Assembly: GCA_022767515.1 (NCBI GenBank)
Contig: JALENK010000076.1
Coordinates: 62,001-126,000, forward strand
DNA length: 64,000 bases
Origin: Clostridium sp.
GTDB taxonomy: Bacteria > Bacillota > Clostridia > Clostridiales > Clostridiaceae
Direction: 5' to 3'
The translations under genes and the position numbers were made by a program. The notes below the pieces were generated by a model. That model saw only the letters and a program-made list of their open reading frames with translations. It did not search any database and was not told the origin of the DNA. Below, in pieces: positions 46,586 through 56,359 of the stretch (the stretch's first letter is position 1; each line of letters opens with the position of its first letter).

Positions 46586-48112
46586 ATGAGTGTTAAATTA
46601 TTGAGTGGAACTTGTGCTAGTATGGAAAGCTCTATTATTGAGGTGGAAGTTAATATTACTAAGGGACTTCCTTCTTTTTGTATAGTAGGACTTGCAGATG
46701 TTGCTGTAAAGGAATCGAGGCAAAGGGTAAGAAGTGCAATAATTAATAGTGGATATAAATTTCCACTTGGCAGGATTACAGTTAATTTAGCACCAGCTAA
46801 TATTAGAAAAGTTGGTTCTATGTTAGATTTGCCTATTGCTTTAGCTATATTAATGGAAAGTGGGCAAATTAATGAAGTTAATTATGATAAGTTTGTTATT
46901 TTTGGAGAGTTATCTCTTGAAGGTAAAATTAGAGGTGTCGTTGGTGCTCTTTCTATAATTTTGGAAGGAAGAGATAATAATATAAATTCATTTATTATGC
47001 CTTATGAGAATGTTAATGAATGTATATACAATAAAGAAGCAGATTATTTTCCTTTTTTAAAATTAGAAGAGGTTACATCTTTTATTAATAACAATGATGA
47101 GCTTCCTTATGAAATAAATAATATAAATTTATCTGATGAAGAGTTTGAATGTGATTTTTCAGATATTATAGGACAGCAACAGGCTAAAAGAGCATTAATG
47201 ATTTCTGTTGCAGGAGGGCATAATATTATGCTTTTTGGAAGTACAGGGGTTGGAAAAAGTCTCCTTGCGAAATCAGTTAGGTCAATAATGCCGGATTTAA
47301 GCTTCGATGAGGAAATAAATGTAGCCAAAACATATAGTGTGATGAATATTTTAAAAAAGAATAAAAAGGTATCAAGACCATTTAGAATGCCACACCATTC
47401 TATTACTAAAACAGCGCTTCTTGGAGGTGGGAAAAGAGTATCACTAGGGGAAGTGTCACTTGCGAACAAAGGAGTATTATATTTTGACGAATTACTAGAA
47501 TTTAAAAGAGAGGTACTAGAGTCACTCAGGGAGCCTTTAGAGGAAAAAAGCATTACTATATCTAGGTTAGATAAGGTAAGAAATATTGAGTCGGATTTTT
47601 TATTTATTGCAAGTACTAATTTATGCCCTTGTGGAAAGTCTGACCTTGGTTACAATTCTGATAATAAATGTAAATGTAGTTATGTTGAAAAAAAGAGATA
47701 TTTAAATAAAATGTCTAATGCATTAAAAGATAGAATTGATTTATTTGTTTATGTACCTAAAATACCTTATGAAGAAATAAAGTATAATAATAGTGAAAAT
47801 GAATCGAAAAAAGTAAAAAAAGCAATTATTTTGGCACAAGATATTCAAAAAGAAAGATATAAGAAAATTAATAAAAAGTTAAATTCGTCATTAAAGGGTA
47901 AAGAAATTTTGAAATATATAAATATAAATAAAAATGCTAAAAAAATAATGGAGGAGTATTTATTAAAGAGTAAGGCATCATTAAGAGCCTATGGGAAAAT
48001 ACTTAAAATTTCGCGTACAATAGCTGACCTTGAAAATAGTGATAAAGTCTTAGAGGAGCATATTATCGAGAGTTTATCTTACCGAAAGAATTTTGATGGG
48101 GAGATTATATAA
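46586..48112 (+). CDS. comM: ComM/YifB family AAA+ Mg-chelatase-like ATPase
   Basis: 508 residues. In naturally competent bacteria ComM is a hexameric helicase that drives branch migration of incoming DNA. N-terminal Lon-like fold (LPSFCIVGLADVAVKESRQRV), AAA+ domain with GSTGVGKSLLAK (about 217) and VLYFDELLEFKREVLESLREPLE, plus cysteine-bearing NLCPCGKSD. It sits with dprA, a conserved pair in clostridia. ATG follows CGAGGTGATTTT. Transformation in this organism is not implied. Confidence 0.94.
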   Translation: MSVKLLSGTCASMESSIIEVEVNITKGLPSFCIVGLADVAVKESRQRVRSAIINSGYKFPLGRITVNLAPANIRKVGSMLDLPIALAILMESGQINEVNYDKFVIFGELSLEGKIRGVVGALSIILEGRDNNINSFIMPYENVNECIYNKEADYFPFLKLEEVTSFINNNDELPYEINNINLSDEEFECDFSDIIGQQQAKRALMISVAGGHNIMLFGSTGVGKSLLAKSVRSIMPDLSFDEEINVAKTYSVMNILKKNKKVSRPFRMPHHSITKTALLGGGKRVSLGEVSLANKGVLYFDELLEFKREVLESLREPLEEKSITISRLDKVRNIESDFLFIASTNLCPCGKSDLGYNSDNKCKCSYVEKKRYLNKMSNALKDRIDLFVYVPKIPYEEIKYNNSENESKKVKKAIILAQDIQKERYKKINKKLNSSLKGKEILKYININKNAKKIMEEYLLKSKASLRAYGKILKISRTIADLENSDKVLEEHIIESLSYRKNFDGEII

Positions 48113-48155
48113 AGTATAAAATTTAAAAGATAGTAAATAATATAGGAGAAGTATT

Positions 48156-49172
48156 ATGAAAAAGATTTATGAATTATGGTATTCACTAATTAGAGATGAT
48201 GAGCCTAATAAGATAGAATTATTAGAAAGATATACTGAAGAAGAAATATATAATTTAAGGCTGTTTAAAGAGTGTAAAAAAGAATATCTAGAAAAAGCAG
48301 AGGATATATATAAATATATTTTAGAAAATAATATTTCATATATTACTATAAAAAAAGAAAATTATCCTGAAAATTTAAAGAATATAGATTATCCTCCGTA
48401 TTTACTATATTATAAAGGGAATTTAGACGTTTTGAAGAGAAGAATAGTTGCAATTGTTGGAGCGAGAAAATGCACAAATTATGGAATAGAAGTAACAAAG
48501 ATATTGACAAACTTGCTTAATAGTTATAATATCTCAATCATAAGCGGTGGTGCAAGAGGTATAGATACAGTATCTCATAGAGTATGCCTAGAGAATGGTA
48601 TTCCGACTATAGTTGTGCTCGGGTGTGGGATAAATATAGCATATCCTCGAGAAAATAAATCTTTGTTTGAAGTAGTTCAAAAAAGAGGACTTATTTTATC
48701 AGAGTTTCCACCTAATACTCAGCCATATAAAATGAATTTTCCTCAAAGAAATAGGATAATAAGTGCATTAAGTGAAATTGTAATTGTTACTGAAGCTGCT
48801 AAAAATAGTGGTTCACTAATTACAGCTAATTATGCATCAAAGCAAGGAAAAGATGTTATGGCTGTACCTGGATCGATATTGTCTGGTCTTAGTAAAGGTA
48901 CTAATGAATTAATAGAAGATGGTGCCATTGTTATATCAGATTTTGATTCAATTAGGGTAAAGTTAAAACTGCCATTAGACGATTCTGATGGAAATTTAAA
49001 TGAATTTGAACAGAAGATTAATAATATAATTACAAATGAACCAATTCATATAAATGATTTAATTAAAAGTTCAAAAATGGAATATACTTTAATATTAAAA
49101 ACATTATTTAAATTACAAGAAAAAAATAAAGTCGTTTGTTTACCAGGCGAATATTATGTAAAAACAACATGA
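48156..49172 (+). CDS. dprA: DNA processing protein DprA
   Basis: Loads RecA on incoming single-stranded DNA in transformation; widely kept in non-competent species too. 338 residues: a poorly conserved N-terminal part, then the Rossmann core VAIVGARKCTNYG, SGGARGIDTVSHRVCL, VVLGCGINIAYPREN, FPQRNRIISALS and AKNSGSLITANYA. A winged-helix-like C-terminal segment follows. It precedes topA, as in most clostridia. ATG follows TAGGAGAAGTATT. Confidence 0.95.
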   Translation: MKKIYELWYSLIRDDEPNKIELLERYTEEEIYNLRLFKECKKEYLEKAEDIYKYILENNISYITIKKENYPENLKNIDYPPYLLYYKGNLDVLKRRIVAIVGARKCTNYGIEVTKILTNLLNSYNISIISGGARGIDTVSHRVCLENGIPTIVVLGCGINIAYPRENKSLFEVVQKRGLILSEFPPNTQPYKMNFPQRNRIISALSEIVIVTEAAKNSGSLITANYASKQGKDVMAVPGSILSGLSKGTNELIEDGAIVISDFDSIRVKLKLPLDDSDGNLNEFEQKINNIITNEPIHINDLIKSSKMEYTLILKTLFKLQEKNKVVCLPGEYYVKTT

Positions 49173-49222
49173 GATTATTAAAGGGGAGTATTCCTCTTTA
49201 AGAGAGGGGCAGTGTAGAAGCA

Positions 49223-51310
49223 ATGGGTCAAAATTTAGTTATAGTTGAATCGCCTGCAAAGGCTAAAACTATCGAAAAGTACTTAGGAAAGAACTATACA
49301 GTTGAAGCATCAATGGGGCATGTAAGAGACTTACCAAAGAGTAAGCTTGGCGTAGATATCGAAGATAACTTTAATCCTCAGTATATAACTATAAGAGGAA
49401 AAGGGGAACTATTAGATAAATTAAGAAAGTTAGCTAAAAAAAGTGATAAAGTTTTTCTTGCAACCGACCCTGACCGTGAAGGTGAAGCTATATCATGGCA
49501 TCTTGCTAATATATTAAAAATACCAGAGGATAAAAAGTGTAGAATAGAATTTAATGAAATAACAAAGACTGCGGTTAAAAATTCATTAAAGCAAGCACGT
49601 ACAATAAATTTAAGCTTAGTAGATGCACAACAGGCAAGAAGAGTGCTAGATAGATTGGTTGGTTATGAGATAAGTCCAATATTATGGAAAAATGTAAAAT
49701 GGGGATTGAGTGCAGGAAGAGTGCAGTCAGTAGCCTTAAGACTTATTTGTGATAGAGAAAAAGAGATAAAGGCATTTGTTCCTAAGGAATATTGGTCTAT
49801 TGATTGTGTATTAAAAAAGGATAAAAAGAAGATACCAATAAAGTTATATACTAAATCAGGTCATAAGATTGAAATTAATACAGAAGCTGAAGCTAAAGAC
49901 ATATTAAATGAAATAAAGAAAGGTGAATTTATTGTTGAATCAATAAAAAATGGAAAGAAAAATAGAAATCCATTGCCACCATTTACAACAAGTACACTTC
50001 AACAGGAAGCGAATAAAAAAATAAATTTTATGACTAAGAAAACTATGTCCGTTGCACAAACACTATATGAAGGTGTAGACGTTAAGGGATATGGTACAGT
50101 AGGTCTTATAACATATATGAGAACAGACTCTGTTAGAATTTCAAAGGAAGCACAAGAGAGTGCATTAAAATTTATTGAGGATAATTATGGAAAAGAATAT
50201 GTCCCAGATTCTCCTATGGTGTATAAAGGAAAAAAAGGAATTCAGGATGCACATGAAGCTATAAGACCATCGATAATTGAAATAACACCAGAAATTGCAA
50301 AAGAAAGTCTTACTAATGACCAATATAAGTTATATAAACTTATATGGAACAGGTTTATGGCAAGCCAGATGTCAGCATGTGTTTTGAATACTAATTCAGT
50401 TAGTATAGTAAATGGTGAATATAAATTTAAGGCTAGTGGTTCTATAGTTGAGTTTGATGGTTTTATGAAATTATACGAATATGTTAATGAAGAAGAGGAA
50501 AATGCAGGTGTTTTTCCAAAGATTGAAGAGGGAGAAAAACTAAAAGAGGATAGCATTGATTGTACTCAACATTTTACACAACCACCTCCTAGATATACAG
50601 AAGCATCATTTGTTAAACTTATGGAAGAAAAGGGAATAGGAAGACCAAGTACCTATGTTCCAACAATATCAACATTGCTTGCAAGAGATTATATAGTTAG
50701 AGAAAAGAAAATATTATCTCCAACAGATTTAGGTGATATTGTAAATAATATTGTAACTGAATATTTTAAACAAATAGTAGATGTTGAATTTACAGCAGAT
50801 ATGGAAAAGAAGCTTGATGACATAGAAATAGGAACTATTGAATGGAGAAATGTTGTTAAAGAGTTTTTTGAACCACTAAAAATTGCAATAGAAAAAGCAG
50901 AAAAAGAGATATCAAAAGTTGTTATTGAGGATGAAGTAAGTGATGTTCCTTGTGATAAATGTGGACGTATGATGGTTATTAAAAGAGGACGATATGGTAA
51001 ATTTTTAGCATGCCCAGGATATCCAGAATGTAAAAATGCCAAACCTATAGTTGAGGAACTTGATGTTAATTGTCCTGAATGTGGTAAAAAAATAGTAAGA
51101 AAAAGAAGTAAAAAAGGAAGAGTCTTTTATGGATGCTCAGGATATCCAGAGTGTAATTACGTTAGTTGGTTTGAACCTACTAATGAATCATGTCCGGAGT
51201 GTAAGAAAAATATGGTTAAGAAATATTCTAAAAAAGATGGAGCATATCTTGAATGTTTAGCGTGCAAATATAAGAAAATACTTCCAAAGAAAGATGACGA
51301 AGGGAAATAA
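49223..51310 (+). CDS. topA: DNA topoisomerase I
   Basis: Relaxes negative supercoils. 695 residues: Toprim domain (VIVESPAKAKTIEKYLG; DPDREGEAISWHLA), the active-site Tyr in TYMRTDS (about 298), GIGRPSTYVPTI and three C-terminal zinc fingers of the CxxCG...CxGYPxC kind beginning about 577, 617 and 657. The ribosome-binding site is weak (TAGAAG) with GAGAGGGG further upstream. All catalytic parts are intact. Confidence 0.97.
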   Translation: MGQNLVIVESPAKAKTIEKYLGKNYTVEASMGHVRDLPKSKLGVDIEDNFNPQYITIRGKGELLDKLRKLAKKSDKVFLATDPDREGEAISWHLANILKIPEDKKCRIEFNEITKTAVKNSLKQARTINLSLVDAQQARRVLDRLVGYEISPILWKNVKWGLSAGRVQSVALRLICDREKEIKAFVPKEYWSIDCVLKKDKKKIPIKLYTKSGHKIEINTEAEAKDILNEIKKGEFIVESIKNGKKNRNPLPPFTTSTLQQEANKKINFMTKKTMSVAQTLYEGVDVKGYGTVGLITYMRTDSVRISKEAQESALKFIEDNYGKEYVPDSPMVYKGKKGIQDAHEAIRPSIIEITPEIAKESLTNDQYKLYKLIWNRFMASQMSACVLNTNSVSIVNGEYKFKASGSIVEFDGFMKLYEYVNEEEENAGVFPKIEEGEKLKEDSIDCTQHFTQPPPRYTEASFVKLMEEKGIGRPSTYVPTISTLLARDYIVREKKILSPTDLGDIVNNIVTEYFKQIVDVEFTADMEKKLDDIEIGTIEWRNVVKEFFEPLKIAIEKAEKEISKVVIEDEVSDVPCDKCGRMMVIKRGRYGKFLACPGYPECKNAKPIVEELDVNCPECGKKIVRKRSKKGRVFYGCSGYPECNYVSWFEPTNESCPECKKNMVKKYSKKDGAYLECLACKYKKILPKKDDEGK

Positions 51311-51370
51311 TATTGAAAAAAAATAACTTATATGTTAAACTCAAATTGAGTAAATTGTTAAAAAATTAAA

Positions 51371-51386
51371 ACAATTTTGAAAATTT
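51371..51386 (+). promoter_or_regulatory. Possible CodY-binding site before codY
   Basis: AATTTTGAAAATTT at 51373-51386 resembles the CodY box AATTTTCWGAAAATT. Aligned at 51371-51385, 11 of 15 positions match. The site lies 25-40 bases before codY, so autoregulation is plausible but unproven in such AT-rich DNA. Confidence 0.35.
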
Positions 51387-51409
51387 GTAGTTGTAAGGGG
51401 GAAGTTACT

Positions 51410-52186
51410 ATGTCGTCTTTACTGGAAAAAACTAGAATGTTAAATAAAATACTACAGAAAAAGGGAACAGAACCAGTAGCATTTGATGAGATTTGTGGTT
51501 TGCTAAGTAAGGTTTTAGAATGTAATGTTTATGTTGTAAGTAGGAAGGGGAATGTTATAGGGCATGCCTTTTTAGATGGATTCCAATGTGACATTATGAA
51601 AAATAAGGTTTTAATTGATAAGAAGTTTTCAGCAGACTATAATGATAAATTATTTAAGATAAATGATACAATTTCTAATATTGAGTATGCAGAAGATTGT
51701 ATTTTAGATTTTGAAAGAAAATGCACTTTTGAAGGTAAGAAAACTACTATAGTGCCAATAATAGGTAATAGGGAAAGATTAGGTACGTTAATTATTGCAA
51801 GATTTTATGAAGAGTTTGTGGATGAGGATTTGGTACTTGCCGAGTACAGCGCAACTATTGTTGGAATGGAGATACTAAGGGCTAAACAATTTGAGTTAGA
51901 AGAAGAAACTAGAAAGAAGGCTGTTGTTCAGCTTGCAATTGGTACACTTTCATATTCGGAGTTTGAGGCAGTTGGACATATTTTTGATGAGTTAAACGGG
52001 CAAGAAGGGATTCTTGTAGCATCTAAAGTGGCTGACAAAGTAGGAATAACTAGAAGTGTTATTGTTAATGCACTTAAGAAATTTGAAAGTGCAGGTGTGA
52101 TTGAATCTAGGTCATTAGGTATGAAAGGGACTCATATAAAAATATTAAATGATAAACTAATTGACGAATTAAAAAAGGTTAGGTAG
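51410..52186 (+). CDS. codY: GTP-sensing transcriptional repressor CodY
   Basis: Global regulator responding to GTP and branched-chain amino acids; represses amino-acid, toxin and sporulation genes in nutrient-rich cells. 258 residues: N-terminal GAF ligand domain ([14 protein letters not shown] start), then a winged helix-turn-helix about 200-250, with [21 protein letters not shown] as the recognition region. I chose ATG 51410 after AAGGGGGAAGTTACT; the TTG frame from 51377 adds an unrelated tail. It lies after topA and before rpsB, the standard place. Confidence 0.97.
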   Translation: MSSLLEKTRMLNKILQKKGTEPVAFDEICGLLSKVLECNVYVVSRKGNVIGHAFLDGFQCDIMKNKVLIDKKFSADYNDKLFKINDTISNIEYAEDCILDFERKCTFEGKKTTIVPIIGNRERLGTLIIARFYEEFVDEDLVLAEYSATIVGMEILRAKQFELEEETRKKAVVQLAIGTLSYSEFEAVGHIFDELNGQEGILVASKVADKVGITRSVIVNALKKFESAGVIESRSLGMKGTHIKILNDKLIDELKKVR

Positions 52187-52190
52187 ATTT

Positions 52191-52223
52191 AAGGTTATAT
52201 GGCTAAAACTATATAACCTTTTT
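52191..52223 (+). terminator. Terminator after codY
   Basis: A perfect 10-bp stem (52191-52200 with 52211-52220), a 10-base loop and a T tail lie just after the codY stop. Confidence 0.82.
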
Positions 52224-52249
52224 ATATTTAAATAAAGTGTAAAAAGTTG

Positions 52250-52278
52250 TTGCACTAGAAAAAAGCTTATGATATACT
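52250..52278 (+). promoter_or_regulatory. Sigma-A promoter for rpsB-tsf
   Basis: TTGCAC (52250-52255) and TATACT (52273-52278), 17-base spacing. It sits between the codY terminator and a ~105-base leader. Confidence 0.8.
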
Positions 52279-52284
52279 AAGTGA

Positions 52285-52391
52285 GGAAAAAATAAATACA
52301 CACATTATCTTATTGTCTGTTTTGGTGCCTAATAGATATTAGGTTAGCATGATAAATGATAATGGAGGAAAAAACCAGGAGGTATAATTAA
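52285..52391 (+). ncRNA. rpsB 5' leader, candidate S2 autoregulatory RNA
   Basis: About 107 bases from the expected start of transcription to the rpsB ATG. It folds as an outer helix CATTATC / GATAATG (52303-52309 with 52358-52364) enclosing a hairpin CCTAAT / ATTAGG (52328-52333 with 52338-52343). The outer helix abuts a GGAGG at 52364, and a second AGGAGG at 52378 serves rpsB. I cannot match it to a described family. Confidence 0.5.
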
Positions 52392-53096
52392 ATGTCAGTA
52401 ATATCAATGAAACAATTATTAGAAGCTGGTGTACACTTTGGACACCAAACAAGAAGATGGAATCCTAAAATGGCTCCATATATTTTTACAGAAAGAAATG
52501 GAATCTATATAATAGATTTACAAAAGACTGTAAAGAAAGCTGAAGAAGCTTATGAATTCATAAAGTCAGTTGCAGCTGAAGGTAAGGATATCTTATTTGT
52601 AGGAACTAAGAAGCAAGCACAAGAAGCTATCGAAGAAGAAGCAGTAAGATCAAGCATGCATTTTGTTAACAATAGATGGTTAGGTGGAATGTTAACAAAC
52701 TTCGCTACAATCAAGACAAGAATTAAGAGATTAGAAGATTTAGAAAAGATGCAAGAAGATGGAACATTTGATGTTCTTCCTAAGAAAGAAGTAATCAAGC
52801 TAAAGGGTGAAATGGAAAAGCTTGAAAAGAACCTTGGTGGAATAAAAAATCTTGATGCAGACAACATTGGAGCACTGTTTGTTGTAGATCCAAGAAAAGA
52901 AAAGAATGCTATTTCAGAAGCTAAGATATTAGGAATTCCAGTTGTAGCTATAGTTGATACAAACTGTGATCCAGAAGAAGTTGATTATGTTATTCCAGGA
53001 AATGATGATGCTATAAGAGCAGTAAAATTAATAACTGCAAGAATGGCTGATGGAATTATCGAAGCTAGACAAGGTGAAGAATTAGTAGCTGAATAA
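52392..53096 (+). CDS. rpsB: 30S ribosomal protein S2
   Basis: 234 residues: [20 protein letters not shown] start, [46 protein letters not shown] and [12 protein letters not shown]. The usual lead gene of rpsB-tsf-pyrH-frr. ATG follows AGGAGGTATAATTAA. Codon choice leans to AAC, TTC and ATC as in other translation genes here. A hairpin between it and tsf probably lowers downstream transcription. Confidence 0.98.
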   Translation: MSVISMKQLLEAGVHFGHQTRRWNPKMAPYIFTERNGIYIIDLQKTVKKAEEAYEFIKSVAAEGKDILFVGTKKQAQEAIEEEAVRSSMHFVNNRWLGGMLTNFATIKTRIKRLEDLEKMQEDGTFDVLPKKEVIKLKGEMEKLEKNLGGIKNLDADNIGALFVVDPRKEKNAISEAKILGIPVVAIVDTNCDPEEVDYVIPGNDDAIRAVKLITARMADGIIEARQGEELVAE

Positions 53097-53103
53097 TTGA
53101 CTT

Positions 53104-53134
53104 AAAAGGTAGATGTTTATCATTTACCTTTTAA
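53104..53134 (+). terminator. Attenuating hairpin between rpsB and tsf
   Basis: A 12-bp stem (53104-53115 with 53121-53132; one G-T pair) and TTTAT loop with a short T run. Probably partial. Confidence 0.65.
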
Positions 53135-53170
53135 TTTAGAAAGATATATATTGCGAGGAGGAAATAAATT

Positions 53171-54082
53171 ATGATAACTGCACAAACAGTTAAAGAGTTA
53201 AGAGAAAGAACTGGCGCAGGAATGATGGACTGCAAAAAGGCCCTAACAAAGACTGATGGAGATATAGAAAAGGCTATAGAATTTTTAAGAGAAAAAGGAT
53301 TAGCAGCAGCAGCAAAGAAAGCTGGAAGAGTTGCAGCAGAAGGATTAGTAAAAACTGCTATTTCTGCAGACAATAAGAAGGCTGCAATAGTTGAAGTTAA
53401 CTGTGAAACAGATTTCGTTGCAGCTAATGATCAATTCATTGCTTTTGTTGATAGCGTAGCTAACTTCGTTCTTGAAAATGACTTTAATACAGTAGAAGAG
53501 TTATTAGAAGCTAAGTTAAATGAAGAAGATACTGTTAAATCAGCAATCACTAAGTTAATTGCTAACTTGGGTGAAAATATGACAGTTAGAAGATTTAAGA
53601 AGTTTGCAGTTGAAAAAGGTTCAGTTCAAACATATATTCACGGTGGTGGAAGAATTGGTGTTGTTGTAGAAGTTGCTTGTGATAATGATTCAGAAGTTCT
53701 TACAGAAGTAGGTAAGGAATTATGTATGCAAGTTGCAGCAGCTAATCCATTATTCGTAGCAGAAGCTGATGTTGATCAAGAATCAATTCAAAAGGAAAAA
53801 GAAATATACAGAGTTCAAGCGTTAAATGAAGGTAAGCCAGAAAACATTGTTGATAAGATGGTTGAAGGAAGAATAAAGAAGTACTACAAAGAAGTTTGTC
53901 TTGTTTCTCAACAGTGGGTTAAGGACGGAGATAAAACAATTGCTAAGTTCCTTGAAGAAAAATCAAAGGAAGCAGGAGCACCTATTACAGTAAGTTCTTT
54001 TGCAAGATTTGAAAGAGGAGAAGGAATCGAAAAGGTTGTTGAAGACTTCGCAGCTGAAGTTGCTAAACAAATGGGTAAATAA
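53171..54082 (+). CDS. tsf: Translation elongation factor Ts
   Basis: Nucleotide exchange factor for EF-Tu. 303 residues: [25 protein letters not shown] start (UBA domain) and the TDFV signature in [28 protein letters not shown]. Full length for Firmicutes. ATG follows CGAGGAGGAAATAAATT; a strong terminator follows. Confidence 0.98.
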   Translation: MITAQTVKELRERTGAGMMDCKKALTKTDGDIEKAIEFLREKGLAAAAKKAGRVAAEGLVKTAISADNKKAAIVEVNCETDFVAANDQFIAFVDSVANFVLENDFNTVEELLEAKLNEEDTVKSAITKLIANLGENMTVRRFKKFAVEKGSVQTYIHGGGRIGVVVEVACDNDSEVLTEVGKELCMQVAAANPLFVAEADVDQESIQKEKEIYRVQALNEGKPENIVDKMVEGRIKKYYKEVCLVSQQWVKDGDKTIAKFLEEKSKEAGAPITVSSFARFERGEGIEKVVEDFAAEVAKQMGK

Positions 54083-54088
54083 AAATTT

Positions 54089-54120
54089 AAGAGAACACTT
54101 TAGTGTGTTCTCTTTTTTTA
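54089..54120 (+). terminator. Terminator after tsf
   Basis: A perfect 10-bp stem AAGAGAACAC / GTGTTCTCTT (54089-54098 with 54105-54114), 6-base loop, T7 tail. Confidence 0.9.
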
Positions 54121-54150
54121 AAAGTATACTTTTTACAATGGAGGAATTAG

Positions 54151-54870
<720 letters not shown>

Positions 54871-54886
54871 AGAGGGGTAATTGTTA

Positions 54887-55441
54887 ATGAAGGACATAAT
54901 TAATACATTAGAAGATAAGATGAATAAAACTATATCAAAGTTAAAATCTGATTTATCAACAATGAAGGCAGGAAGAGCAAATCCAACTATGCTTAATAGA
55001 ATTCAAGTAGAGTATTATGGAAGTATGTGCCCTTTAACACAGGTTGCAAATGTTTCAGCACCAGAACCAAGAGTTTTAATGATTACACCTTGGGAAAAAG
55101 CGATAATTAAAGATATCGAAAAGGCAATATTAAAATCTGATTTAGGTCTTAACCCATCAAGTGATGGAAGTGTTATAAGATTAGTAATACCAGAATTAAC
55201 AGAAGAGACAAGAAAGAATCTTGTTAAAAATGTAAAAAAGACTGGTGAAGAAGCAAAGGTTGCATTAAGATCTATAAGAAGAGATGCAAATGATAAAATA
55301 AAGGCACAAAAGAAAGATGCTGATATATCAGAAGATGAAATCAAGAAGGCAGAAGAACAAGTGCAAAAGAAAACAGATGTTTTTGTAAAGCAAGTTGATG
55401 AAATTGTTGATGCAAAAGAAAAAGAAATTATGTCTATATAG
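54887..55441 (+). CDS. frr: Ribosome recycling factor
   Basis: With EF-G splits post-termination ribosomes. 184 residues: KDIINTLEDKMNKTISKLKSDLSTMKAGRANP (domain I helix), VSAPEPRVLMITPWEK (domain II), and a long C-terminal helix pair. I chose ATG 54887; the preceding in-frame TTG (54881) lies within the spacing after GAGAGGGG. Confidence 0.97.
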   Translation: MKDIINTLEDKMNKTISKLKSDLSTMKAGRANPTMLNRIQVEYYGSMCPLTQVANVSAPEPRVLMITPWEKAIIKDIEKAILKSDLGLNPSSDGSVIRLVIPELTEETRKNLVKNVKKTGEEAKVALRSIRRDANDKIKAQKKDADISEDEIKKAEEQVQKKTDVFVKQVDEIVDAKEKEIMSI

Positions 55442-55500
55442 TTTGAAGCTAAATGCTTAATTATGTAAGTTACAGCATAATTAAGCATCTATAATATGGT

Positions 55501-55579
55501 GAGAGGAGGATGCTATTGAAAAAGTAACATTATAAATGGATTATTTCATTATAAGTTTTCAGTAGCATACAACATACTT
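55501..55579 (+). promoter_or_regulatory. Shine-Dalgarno plus hairpin in the uppS leader
   Basis: GAGAGGAGG (55501-55509) is followed at once by a stem: 55510-55522 pairs with 55556-55568 (13 bp, one G-T). Eleven bases later comes TTG 55580, the inferred uppS start. The loop carries two copies of CATTATAA. The ATG right after the Shine-Dalgarno is inside the stem and opens only a five-codon frame. Confidence 0.55.
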
Positions 55580-56359
55580 TTGGCTAAAATTTTTCAAAAT
55601 AAAAATAAAATTCAAGAAAAAAATATTGATTTAGATATGACTAATATACCAAAGCATATTGGAATAATAATGGATGGAAATGGTAGATGGGCAAAAGCTA
55701 AAAAATTACCTAGATCAATGGGGCATAAAGCTGGTGTAGAGACAATAAGAAAAATATTAACATATGCAGATGAATTGGGTGTGCAATATGTTACTTTTTA
55801 TGCATTTTCGACAGAAAATTGGAAGAGACCTATGGAAGAAGTTAGTTTCTTAATGAATCTTATGGTGAAATATTTTATTAAGGAAACAGAAAGATTCAAA
55901 GAAAAAAATGTTGTAGTTAAGGTTTTAGGTGATATTTCTAAGCTTCCAAAGGAATGTGTGGATGAAATAATAAGGACACAAGAGGAAACTAAAAATAACA
56001 CTGGAATAGTTATGAATTTAGCTATTAACTACGGTGGTAGAGATGAAATCATAAAAGGAATTAAAAATTTAGTTAATGATTGTATGGAAAATAAATTGAA
56101 CATTGATGATATTACACCAGATATGTTTAGTAATTATTTATATACAGCAGGAATGCCAGATCCTGATATAATAATAAGACCATCAGGTGAGCAGAGATTA
56201 AGTAATTTCTTGATATGGCAATGTGCCTATTCTGAATTTTGGTATTCAGATATAAATTGGCCAGATTTTAAAGAGGAAAATCTAAGAGAGGCTATTGTAG
56301 ATTACCAGGGTAGAAATAGAAGATTTGGTGGTCTAAACGAACAGGAGGAAAAGAAGTGA
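55580..56359 (+). CDS. uppS: Undecaprenyl diphosphate synthase (di-trans,poly-cis)
   Basis: Builds the C55 lipid carrier for peptidoglycan from farnesyl diphosphate and isopentenyl diphosphate. 259 residues from TTG 55580: IPKHIGIIMDGNGRWAKAKK (catalytic Asp in MDGNGRWA), YVTFYAFSTENWKRP, MNLAINYGGRDEI and PDPDIIIRPSGEQRLSNFLIWQ, all intact. The start is uncertain. TTG 55580 gives the usual charged N-terminal lead, but its Shine-Dalgarno (55501-55509) is far upstream across a hairpin. ATG 55637 would give a protein starting at the core, with no ribosome-binding site. It overlaps cdsA by four bases. Confidence 0.92.
   Translation: MAKIFQNKNKIQEKNIDLDMTNIPKHIGIIMDGNGRWAKAKKLPRSMGHKAGVETIRKILTYADELGVQYVTFYAFSTENWKRPMEEVSFLMNLMVKYFIKETERFKEKNVVVKVLGDISKLPKECVDEIIRTQEETKNNTGIVMNLAINYGGRDEIIKGIKNLVNDCMENKLNIDDITPDMFSNYLYTAGMPDPDIIIRPSGEQRLSNFLIWQCAYSEFWYSDINWPDFKEENLREAIVDYQGRNRRFGGLNEQEEKK

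Noticed and set aside
47107..47553. 148-codon Ser/Leu-rich frame opposite comM
   Set aside because: Antisense shadow of the comM AAA+ domain; no ribosome-binding site.
52349..52391. Two overlapping small ATG frames in the rpsB leader
   Set aside because: Neither has its own ribosome-binding site and both run through the rpsB ribosome-binding sequence; no sign of a translated leader peptide.
55015..55488. 157-codon frame opposite frr
   Set aside because: Antisense shadow; composition is what the reverse of a helical Lys/Glu-rich protein gives.
55510..55527. Five-codon frame (ATG CTA TTG AAA AAG stop) right after the strong Shine-Dalgarno before uppS
   Set aside because: Too short to call a gene and lies in a paired stem. 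It is kept only as part of the uppS leader finding.
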